Source: Tetmemena sp. SeJ-2015
Taxonomy: Eukaryota; Ciliophora; Spirotrichea; Sporadotrichida; Oxytrichidae
DNA: 10,219 nt
Reading direction: 5' to 3'
NCBI GenBank assembly: GCA_027382625.1
Contig: JAJKFJ010016180.1
Location: 1 to 10,219 of the forward strand
The notes under the pieces were generated by a model that worked only from the letters and a program-made list of their open reading frames with translations, was not told the DNA's origin and searched no databases. Position numbers and translations under genes: made by a program. How positions within the stretch are numbered: position 1 is the stretch's first letter; each line of letters begins with the position of its first letter. This document shows, in pieces, positions 1 through 7,161 of the stretch.

Positions 1-159
1 AAAAAGGACTCAACTAGCTTTAATTAAAAATAAATCCATTCAATTCTTTATTAAATTCTTAAATATATTATACTTTAAGATTTAGCTGTCTAACCTCCTG
101 AAAACATGCACAATGCTTTTTTCTTAATTGTAAAGCTTTTAGGATTAGATAAAGTGCAT
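1..159 (+). CDS. MDS of an unidentified gene, segment 1 (partial at left edge)
   Basis: Frame 1 is TGA-free from the first base to 159 and continues in frame through a 14-bp repeat at 146-159 into 3427 onward. The peptide runs from KKDSTSFNQKQ through LQDLAVQPPENMHNAFF to VKLLGLDKVH. G+C is highest at codon position 1 and low at position 3, as in a real gene. TAA/TAG serve as Gln. An ATG at 106-108 could be the start, but the frame is equally open upstream, so the true start is probably outside the window. No domain is recognised. Confidence comes mainly from the long shared repeat and matched frame; the peptide alone would not be enough. Confidence 0.6.
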
Positions 160-462
160 TCCCTAGAGCAGACAATTTAATAATATTTTAGAAATATGCT
201 TTCTATCAAAGAAAGCATATTTTGAAACAGTGACAACCAATTAAAAATTAACTTTATAATTCAGTTTCAATATTGAAATATTGCGAGTGGCCAATCTTGA
301 AATACTATCTCCTCAAAGACATAAAATAAGAATAAAAGGCATACCTTTGCATTTTCTTACTTTATTCATTTGAATTTAAACCAAAATTTTTACTCCTTTC
401 AGACCCTAATATCCGAGCAAAGAGTCATTAATTTAAGGCCTGATGGGTTCAACTTATTGATT

Positions 463-510
463 AGGGTTCTTTTCAACTGGTTTCAGACCTCAAAATAACC
501 CAAGAACCCT
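463..510. repeat. 9-bp inverted repeat with clustered direct repeats
   Basis: AGGGTTCTT (463-471) is the exact reverse complement of AAGAACCCT (502-510), a 30-base loop hairpin. TTCAACT occurs three times around it (448-454, 472-478, 510-516), and TTTCAGACC twice (397-405, 481-489), the latter spaced like an 84-bp excisable unit. Confidence 0.6.
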
Positions 511-901
511 TCAACTAATACTATAAACCAATAATCTATGAATTTTTTGAATAGAAAAATTAACACTGACCTCGAACTTCTTGCTTTTAAGTATTTGTGC
601 TACTTTAATTTAGGAGTTTGCTTTTTATCTTATTAAATATCTTTTTGGATTAATTTAATCAAGGAAAAAAGAAACTTATAGTAAAACCCAAGTATTATGC
701 TCTTTAAGCCGTGGCGGATTTGCTTATTATTGTGGTAAACCTTTTTATAACTTCTTTGAGTGGCAAGGTCTAGCTTCTAAGAATCTTCTATAAAATATTT
801 TAACTTTCAAATAAAATGATTTGATAAAAATCAGATAGATTCCGTTTTTCACCCAGGTGATCTCCTTAAAGAGCAAAATTATATAGTTACCTATACAATT
901 C

Positions 902-921
902 TTTTTTTTAAAAAAAAAAAA
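902..921. repeat. T8A12 homopolymer junction
   Basis: Eight T followed by twelve A. It is simple sequence and inflates the apparent open frame on the minus strand here. Confidence 0.9.
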
Positions 922-2174
922 CAGGCTAGGAAGGGAGGTAGACCACTTATCATGTATAATTTCAGTGAGTAAATGCAGCCACTTCACAATACATTTCAAT
1001 GGTTTTAATACTTGCTAATCTTTTTTCCTCAGATTAACTATATTTATCCATTTATCGTTTAAAATTAAAAAGTTATAAATATTTTAATTAAGTCTTACTC
1101 TGATACTTTATTAAATTATAAATTATGTAATTATCTTGTGTTTAAATTGTGTTTACTCTTATTTTAACTTATAATACAACAAAAGATATATCTGCTAATT
1201 AAATATATTATAATTATTAGTAATATATATTTGATTAAATTAAATATTTTATGAGATCAATTACCTTACTTTATTATATTTTATAACTTGAATAATTTGT
1301 TCTTTGTGTTTGGTGGTGCTTTAGGTAATGACTTTTTAATTATAGTGTATATTAAATTCTTATTTGATTTAAAATAAAAGTGAAACAAAATATAGAATGA
1401 GTAATAAAAACAGTAAATATTATTTTATATTAAACTATTGATATATTTAAATTAAATTTTAGATGCATTCGCAGAATTATTATTTATTGGCATATATTAG
1501 TTTCATCATTAAAAAAAGAATTTTATCAATCTCTTTAATTATTTTAGCAATAAATTTATCTAAAATAGTTTTAAACCATAATTCTTTCTTGGCAGTAGCA
1601 CTAAAATCCCTAATCCTGGAAAAGAAAATATATACTTCAAAATAAGCAATCATTTAACAAAAAAGATAAATAGATTCGAGAATGTTTTAAATAGTAAATA
1701 AGAGCCAGTGAAATCTGATATCTATCTAGTGAATTCTAAATTAAAATGTTATACTCAGTAAGCTGGACGCAGCTGGAAATAGAAAATTTGATAATCAAGA
1801 GAGCTATAATTGATTTCGCTTTATATCAACTGATTCAAGCTAAATTATTCTTTTTTGGACTTCATCTCCATTAATCCTTAAATCTATTGTTAAAATGTCA
1901 TACGTCTGATTATAGAAATTTATAATATATTACTTAAACAATTTAAATATTTTATTTATATATTATATTTTATTCAGACTGGTTTTTCGCATTTATTAAG
2001 GAACAGTGGCAAAAGGATTTTTATTGAATACCCCTTAATCCCATAAATAAAATGAAAATTTTGCTGAAGATTGAAGGTTTTGCTTGTCTTTATATCTGAA
2101 TTGACATAAGAATGACAAAAGTGTTCAAATATTTTATTTAATTCTTCTTCTTTTCAAGTTTAAATCGGGCGAAG

Positions 2175-2207
2175 ATAAGTCTTTATTGGTCAAGATATAA
2201 GTCTTTA
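2175..2207. repeat. 11-bp direct repeat at 22-bp spacing
   Basis: ATAAGTCTTTA at 2175-2185 and 2197-2207 with 11 bases between, the same architecture as the proven micro-IES at 7979-8002. Removing 22 bp joins + KSGEDKSL to VLSCGFDIVDGY and a TGA, but the coding status of the flanks is unproven. Confidence 0.5.
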
Positions 2208-2517
2208 GTTTTAAGTTGTGGCTTTGATATTGTGGATGGTTACTGATTTTATAGATTTGAGTTTTTAAGTACTGATTGAACCTTTTTGGAGAACATTTAA
2301 AATCCTAATTTAATTTATAAAGTAACATAATATAATATGAATTATCAAAATGATGTTTCAGCTTCATGTATTCTCAGGAAAAATAATTCAGGATTTTGTA
2401 TTTAATTTATAAGTATATTTTTCTGAGGTAAACTGGGATAGTGAAGTATAAATTGATACAGTTTAAGTATTTTCAAATATCTCCATAGTTTATTTTTAAA
2501 TATAATCATAAACTACT

Positions 2518-2702
2518 TTCATTCATCATATAGAGCAGAGAGTGTGTATGACAGCTATAGTTAATTAGGATATACCTATGAACTTCCTACTGGAATTTAA
2601 AAATATAGTCAAGAAGCAAAGAGTTATTTAGCAGGAACGTTTACATTCAAAGTAATAGAGATGGAAATATATTAATATGGCAGATGAGGGTCTCACTTTA
2701 TA
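2518..2702 (+). CDS. Coding-like island (candidate MDS of another gene) inside the long interval
   Basis: The + frame containing ATG 2548 reads MTAIVNQDIPMNFLLEF, then KNIVKKQRVIQQERLHSKQQ and RWKYINMADEGLTLQ, with TAA/TAG as Gln. Hand-counted G+C by codon position is about 38/22/30 percent, almost the same as in the kinase (about 40/23/32). The competing frame in the same island (starting YRAESVYDSY) is flat. Charged, helix-like composition fits a protein. The frame is open upstream to 2518 and to TGA at 2821, but after about 2702 the sequence turns to plain A/T. I found no convincing pointer pair, so the partner segments and gene identity are unknown. Confidence 0.45.
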
Positions 2703-3426
2703 AACTTATATTATCTAAATATATAATAAATCAAACATAAATTATAATTCAAAATACAACATATAAAATAAAATCACAAATAGTAAAGCAGTGCACAAAT
2801 TAAAAATTAAATTAAATTAGTGATCAAATATATGTTAAAATCTTTTCTGAGTATTTTATGAGTAAATGAATATAGTAGAAGAATAAAATTAAATAAACTT
2901 TAATTTACATACCAGTTATGAAAGGAAGTCCAACCATTTAAGCAATTTATTATTTTAAAATCAGTATTTTTCATAGCAATACAAGAAGTGATATAATTAA
3001 AATTATACTAGAGAATTTAATAGATGAGAGGCGATTGTAGCAAGAAAATTCATTTAAAATTTTTAATCCATATATTTTTTTATTATTCATAATGATAATT
3101 TTAAAAATTATTAAACAATCTGAAATGGTTGTGAGTTGATAATAGAATTTTTCACCTTAATTTAAAAATCTCTAATAGAAAAAGAAATAAAATAAAGAAT
3201 TGCTTTTTTATAAAGTCATTGTTATTTAATAAACTTTAAATAAGAATTGTTAAGAATATTTTTTTAATAATTTTTATTATAGAATAAATTCAAACAAATA
3301 TTTCATAAATCAAAAGTTAATTGAGAGTAAATTCTCAAAATGCATGCTTTTTTTGCAAGTAGAAATTTATTTGAAATGTGGAATTTAATTAAATCTGTTC
3401 GAATCTTATTAAAAATTAGTCAATCA
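2703..3426. other. AT-rich interval, nothing recognised
   Basis: Nearly uniform A/T sequence with homopolymer runs, no island of raised G+C and no repeat pair that restores a frame. It forms the right part of the interval between segments 1 and 2 of the left gene. Confidence 0.6.
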
Positions 3427-3549
3427 TAGATAAAGTGCATGCTAATAAAGGCGTGGAAATTTTTTCATTGTTCCAAGGTTCTTATCCTTCGACAGATGGA
3501 ATTTAAATTGAAAATAGAAGGGTCATAGAAAAAATAAATATAAACCAAA
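3427..3549 (+). CDS. MDS of the same unidentified gene, segment 2
   Basis: This begins with the same TAGATAAAGTGCAT (3427-3440) that ends segment 1, and the joined frame reads GLDKVHANKGVEIFSLFQGS then YPSTDGIQ. Removing 3281 bp makes exactly the frame change needed (2 mod 3). G+C rises abruptly at 3427 relative to the AT-rich sequence before it. The right end is uncertain. With TTAAATT (3503-3509, repeated 3706-3712) it ends at 3509 and enters the frame ending NFLISQ. With ACCAAA (3544-3549, repeated 3745-3750) it ends at 3549 and enters another frame. Unspliced, it hits TGA at 3561-3563. Function unknown. Confidence 0.58.
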
Positions 3550-3705
3550 GCAGTATAAGATGAATTATACCTAATATCTTTGAGGATAACCATTCGCTAA
3601 GTGAAAAATTTAAGATAGCGTTTAAATATAATTTTAAGCCTATATTAACTGGTAACTAAACTGTTGATCTTATTAAGTAACTTCTTTTTTTAATTTAATA
3701 AATTA

Positions 3706-3853
3706 TTAAATTATAAAGATAAAATCTAGGACCAGTGATTTTGTACCAAAATCAGTTTGGCAAGAGGTAGAGAAATTTGCAGGTCATTACTCAATGCTCA
3801 TGCTCCTTGCTTTATACCCTGGAGGGCGATCTAATTTTTTAATCAGCCAATGA
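3706..3853 (+). CDS. Probable segment 3 of the left gene, possibly its C-terminus
   Basis: A G+C-richer island on the + strand. Joined through TTAAATT (203 bp removed, in frame) it encodes SDFVPKSVWQEVEKF then AGHYSMLMLLALYPGG, ending NFLISQ and TGA at 3851-3853; this would be a natural C-terminus. Joined through ACCAAA (3745-3750, 201 bp removed) it instead reads NQFGKRQRNLQVITQ onward to TGA at about 3889. Both frames have coding-like codon-position composition, so the choice is open. No family is recognised. Confidence 0.4.
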
Positions 3854-4440
3854 AAAGGTTAGAGTACTTAATTGAAGGGTGTGTGGGTTATGGTGAACCA
3901 TGAAGCAGAGTGAGAAGAAGACTATTCCCCAAGTTGAATCACCAGACTCTAGATCACAGATCTCCTGTCTTTGGATAATAGGACTCTTAAGGAGCAATGA
4001 TCGTTGTTACAATTTCCAAGGGAATTCTGAAGGAAGATGTAAGGAGGGTATGCTGGTTAGTTCAGATTTAGAGTCTTCTTTACCGATAGTATTTTTTAAC
4101 TAGGCCACTGTTATAATTCTACATTATGTCAATTGAAAGTACCACCTAAGACCTCCGATTGTCCTAGACCTATACTGTGGCTTAGGAAATTATTTCGCTT
4201 CAGAGACTAACTAGCAAAAAAAGGATTTTGGGATTAGAGCTGTTCAGTCAGGGTCGAGGAGCTCCGAAATGTTGCTAGCGGTGTACTAAGTTTGTTTGCG
4301 TTTACCTGACCGCTGTGTTCAGATGAAGATGAGGTGCGCAGCCAGTGGTGACGTCTTGGGTGGCATGTGCTGCCAGGGGTGATTGTTCTAGTTGTTACTT
4401 GAATTATTTGTATCCTTACTGGTTACTCATTAATTAGGTA
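3854..4440. other. GC-rich island of undecided nature
   Basis: This is the most G+C-rich part of the window (roughly 40-45 percent, with a core near 4320-4380 above 50 percent), richer than the kinase coding segments. Long TGA-free frames exist on both strands: + 3904-4321, a + frame with ATG 3900, a minus frame across 3850-4100, and a minus frame with ATG at 4430 (MSNQQGYKQF) to TGA at 4248. Codon-position composition favours the last, but not decisively. It could be an MDS of another gene, a decayed germline-limited mobile element, or a structured RNA; near 4361-4375 an imperfect palindrome GGCA...TGCC is present. No family is recognised. Confidence 0.4.
4248..4430 (-). CDS. Candidate N-terminal MDS on the minus strand
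   Basis: The minus-strand ATG at 4430 opens a Gln-rich frame (MSNQQGYKQFKQQLEQSP) that runs 60 codons to TGA at 4250-4248. Hand-counted codon-position G+C is about 59/42/46, ordered as in the kinase but shifted upward by the GC-rich island. It could join the minus-strand fragment at 4887-4658 through TAGCA (4277-4273 and 4887-4883 on the minus strand), which keeps the frame. A 5-bp repeat is weak evidence, and other frames in this island are also open, so this is tentative. Confidence 0.3.
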
Positions 4441-4657
4441 TTAAAATTTGAAAATCTGAAATGCTTTTATTCAAATAACATTAAACTAAATAGAATAAAA
4501 AGAAGCAGCCTCTAACAACATTATTCGTATTTTTGATATACTCTAAAATCATCATTATTATTGTTATTATAAATTAGGAAAATAATAAAATGTAGAACCT
4601 ATTTGTAAAAAATAATATTTCTTAAAGCAAATCATAGTAATTTGACTTCAATTTAAA
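4441..4657. other. AT-rich spacer
   Basis: No island of raised G+C. The last part (4621-4657) is open on + in the frame that would enter 5051 through GGGAGCCTT, but is too AT-rich to call. Confidence 0.5.
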
Positions 4658-4887
4658 GGGAGCCTTATATTTTTAAAATCGCACTGATTATCTTCCTTGT
4701 GCTTTATATGATAGAGTAATTAAAATAAGGCATCTGGCAATTTTTATTTAAATTGACTTTAAGTTGCCTCCCTTTATGTGTTCATAGAATCTTAAACAAC
4801 TTTTCTACTTTCTTCATCATAAAACTTCTTCAAATCACTCTGCTCTCTTCTCAATAGTAATTAGTAGCCATAGTCAAAGCTCTGCTA
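4658..4887 (-). CDS. Minus-strand coding segment (MDS) of an unidentified gene
   Basis: Reading leftward from about 4887 with TAA/TAG as Gln gives a charged, helix-rich peptide: QSFDYGYQLLLRREQSDLKK, FYDEESRKVVQDSM, ATQSQFKQKLPDALF and HIKHKEDNQCDF. Codon-position G+C is about 36/23/33, matching the kinase gene closely, and the coding strand is purine-rich. The frame is closed by TGA just upstream (about 4893) and reaches TGA at 4650-4648 after NIRLPLN. The left end overlaps GGGAGCCTT (4658-4666), repeated at 5051-5059, so the true continuation may be at 5051-5011 instead of the TGA at 4648. No domain is recognised; a coiled-coil-like protein is possible. Confidence 0.55.
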
Positions 4888-5010
4888 ACATCAGTCTATT
4901 CCAACAAATTTTAGCAATTTATTGTGAAAATTATCTATCCTTTTTAAGATTTGTCTTTAATTCAATTTTATAATTAAATTTTTTATCTCTTTCCCTAACC
5001 TTATTATACA

Positions 5011-5059
5011 TCACCTTACCTCCAGCTCTTAACTTTGTTTGAATTCATAGGGGAGCCTT
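5011..5059 (-). CDS. Candidate C-terminal MDS of the minus-strand gene, in scrambled position
   Basis: On the minus strand the repeat AAGGCTCCC (5059-5051) is followed in frame with the 4887-4658 segment by YEFKQSQELEVR and a TGA at 5013-5011. In transcription order this segment should come after 4887-4658, yet on the chromosome it lies on the wrong side of it, so the arrangement would be scrambled. Both segments lie between the two repeat copies, as expected for such an order. The alternative is that the repeat bounds a + strand IES (see 5062-5180). Confidence 0.35.
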
Positions 5060-5061
5060 TC

Positions 5062-5180
5062 CTGGACATTAAATTTTTATAAAGAATTCTTAAATAAAAA
5101 CCGATGCTTGGGGACTTATTTTTTCCTAAATACAATTCCTCAGATTATAAAGCAATACTCGAACAACTAGGGCCTTAAAT
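5062..5180 (+). CDS. Coding-like island on the + strand (candidate MDS)
   Basis: The + frame with ATG 5104 reads PMLGDLFFPKYNSSDYKAIL then EQLGPQ, with codon-position G+C of about 45/28 at positions 1 and 2. The frame is open back through GGGAGCCTT at 5051, so it could join + 4621-4666 by removal of 393 bp. The intervening 5062-5100 is very AT-rich, which weakens that link. A minus-strand frame over the same bases is also open. No family is recognised. Confidence 0.3.
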
Positions 5181-5496
5181 ATTAATCTTAATACTGTCAG
5201 ATAAAAGTCAGATATCCTAAAATATATAATTTTAAACTATTTTCTTCTATACTGTAAAATAACCTTAATGAGAAATATTTCATCATTTTTAAAAAAGAAT
5301 TAATATACTTATGTGATAAGGTTTTTAGTATAAAAATTATCGTATTTGCCCATAAATGTAGAATTAAATTTGATTATAAATCTATTGCAATATTTACAGA
5401 TTTTTCTTGAAATTTATTTTGCAAAAGAGAAGAAAATAATTAAAAATGATACTTGAAAGATATAATTTCCTTTATTATTTTTACTCTTCTACTTTT
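5181..5496. other. AT-rich interval, nothing recognised
   Basis: Homogeneous A/T-rich sequence without a coding-like composition or supported repeat pair. Confidence 0.5.
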
Positions 5497-5890
5497 TCAC
5501 CTCTGTCTAATCTATAATATTAATCCTTGCTTGAAATGATGTCGTAGATGTTAACAAGACAATAACTGAGAATTTAATTAAAAAAAGAGAATTAAATTAT
5601 AAGAAAATATAATAACTTGAAATATCTTGGCAGCTATTTATGGAATTTATTACCATTCGATATGAAATTAAATTCTAAGCAAATTAAATCAATGTAAATT
5701 CTTCGTAGGAGGTCTGTGGAGTGAGTTAACTCGAGAAAAGTTTCTTAACTTGGTTAATTTCTTGATTCAGAGTAAAAACGCCCATATCTTTTCATGGGCA
5801 CCTCCTATCGTAATGGTGGAAGAGCAAACTCATCTTATGATTTGAATAGCTATCGAGCGAGCACTATATTGGGCTAGCTATCTCAAGATT
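5497..5890 (-). CDS. Coding-like island, two pieces linked by TCGTAG; strand uncertain
   Basis: G+C rises at 5500-5560 and 5700-5890. On the minus strand, from about 5883 to 5703, the frame reads QDEFALPPLRQEV, MKRYGRFYSESRNQPSQ and LELTHSTDLLR. TCGTAG (plus coordinates 5703-5708 and 5542-5547) would remove 161 bp and continue HHFKQGLILQIRQR to TGA at 5499-5497, a plausible C-terminus. Against this, a + frame at 5666-5842 (FVGGLWSELTREKF onward, TGA 5843-5845) has a slightly better codon-position pattern, and another + frame from ATG 5794 is also open. I lean to minus because of the repeat-restored ending, weakly. No domain is recognised. Confidence 0.33.
5706..5807. repeat. Nested inverted repeats within the 5.7-kb island
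   Basis: TAGGAGGT (5706-5713) pairs with ACCTCCTA (5800-5807). Immediately inside the right arm, GCCCAT (5780-5785) pairs with ATGGGC (5794-5799) around an 8-base loop. The shape is loosely tRNA-like, but there is no T-loop consensus and no anticodon arm, so no RNA gene is called. Confidence 0.5.
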
Positions 5891-7161
5891 TAACGGCTGA
5901 CATTTTAAAACTCTTCATTAATTGTTTTAAATTAATTTCTGATTTTAATTTTAACTATAATATTCCTGAAAATAAAAAATAATCTTAGAATTTTAACAAA
6001 AAGTTTAAAATCTCAATTTTTGCATAAAATAAATAATCTATCTTAATAAATTTAAACTAAAATAAACTATAAATATCTATTTTTAATGTTAAATCATTTA
6101 AATTTTTTTCAATAATTTATCTACTTATTTATTATAAATATTAAGAACAAATAACTATTTAGTAAAAAATTGTGATATGATTTTCATCTAAAACTTAATA
6201 TATTATTTTTTGTAGCATTATTTTTTAATAAAAGAAGCAAGATAAATAAATTTAATTATGGAATCAAACTTTCAAAATAAATAGCTATTAAAAAGCGATT
6301 TTATGCCTACATTCATTACAAAATGATAAAGAATATTTTATCCTTATTGTTTAGTTAGAGAGATGCTTTAAGAAAGTGAATTTGAGCTTATCATGTTCCT
6401 ATTTTAAATATTTGAAATGCTTAAATATTTAAAAAGAACTAAATAGCAATGTTAGATTATCTTGATTTTACACAGATAATATAATCCAACTCAAGAACCA
6501 TATGTTTTGCGACCTGTCTTAAACTTTTAGCTAACCAAAATTTGCACTTCCTCATAATTTATTTTATTAAAATACCTATTTTCATTTAATTCCAAATTAT
6601 TAAGAAATTTTCCTTGATTTTAGTAAAATATTCCTCTCTCGCCTGCCTATTTTGGTGTTACTTAATGATTCCTATATTTTAAATTTGATAAATGACTATA
6701 TGTTGAATTATAAAAATTGTTTTCCTTCAAGCAATTTATCATTTTAATCAGAATTTTACAATCTTTTTTAACAATATCTAAATTTTAAGAATTAATAACT
6801 TTAGTCCCAATAGTCTTATGCTAAATTATTTTAAAATCTTTCTATTAAAGTTTAGAACTGCGCAATATAATTATTGTAAAAAGTATAATTAAAATTTTTT
6901 TCCTCAAATTAATCAAGAGCTTCAAAGATTTTAGAAAAGAAGGAAATATTTTGATAATGTAGGATATAGGCAGGTCTTCTCTCTTCATTCGTCTTATTTT
7001 GTTTCATTAACTTAGAATTTAAAATTAAAATTGAACTCCTTTACCATATTCTTTAAATTTAAATTATTCCTTATTCAAATAAAATATTTGGATTCTTCAA
7101 AAATATATCTGAGTAAATAAATTTAATTTTAAAACGCTTTGTATCTTTTATTCTCTCAAAA
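5891..7161. other. AT-rich region upstream of the kinase; no gene seen
   Basis: About 1.27 kb of A/T-rich DNA. Small patches of higher G+C (6480-6550, 6636-6660, 6960-7000) have no decisive frame. The part just before 7162 would be the kinase 5' untranslated leader; neither telomere-addition sequence nor promoter motif can be defined from sequence alone. Confidence 0.55.

Larger units (their letters stand above)
160..2517. other. Long AT-rich germline interval; no supported gene
   Basis: This is the first part of the 3.27-kb interval between segments 1 and 2 of the left gene, presumably eliminated DNA or spacer. Open frames without TGA occur on both strands (for example + 551-1231 and + 1566-1790), but their codon-position composition is flat and they have no pointer support, so none is annotated. 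Local structures are listed separately (hairpin at 463-510, T8A12 at 902-921, 22-bp repeat unit at 2175-2207). Confidence 0.6.
146..3440. repeat. 14-bp direct repeat TAGATAAAGTGCAT (pointer candidate)
   Basis: Exact copies at 146-159 and 3427-3440. Four G/C in fourteen makes chance repetition in this window fairly unlikely, and each copy sits at the edge of a coding-like segment with matched frame. Confidence 0.65.
4658..5059. repeat. 9-bp GC-rich direct repeat GGGAGCCTT (pointer candidate)
   Basis: Exact copies lie at 4658-4666 and 5051-5059. Six G/C out of nine in such AT-rich DNA makes a chance pair within 400 bp unlikely. It is interpreted as an MDS-MDS pointer. Two models fit: a scrambled minus-strand gene, or a + strand gene with a 393-bp IES that contains the minus-strand segment. 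Confidence 0.6.

Noticed and set aside
745..999. Minus-strand standard-code open frame of 84 codons
   Set aside because: It crosses the T8A12 run, is dominated by Phe/Ile/Lys from simple sequence, uses a code this organism does not appear to use, and has no pointer or family support.
551..1231. Long + frame without TGA (includes the peptide GGFAYYCGKPFYNFFEW)
   Set aside because: Only about six TGAs occur in all three frames here, so one frame free of them is not improbable; composition is flat and A/T-rich, with no pointer evidence.
1463..1645. Plus-strand open frame of 60 codons starting MHSQNYYLLAY
   Set aside because: Very A/T-rich, hydrophobic by composition, and other frames over the same bases look equally good; no supported boundaries.
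3900..4103. Plus-strand frame starting MKQSEKKTIPQ
   Set aside because: It lies in the GC-rich island where several frames on both strands are open; its codon-position pattern (position 2 at least as G+C-rich as position 1) is unlike the kinase gene.
2534..4889. Inverted join through AGCAGAG between the 2.5-kb island and the minus-strand segment
   Set aside because: The repeat falls in different codon phases on the two sides, so the join breaks the frame.
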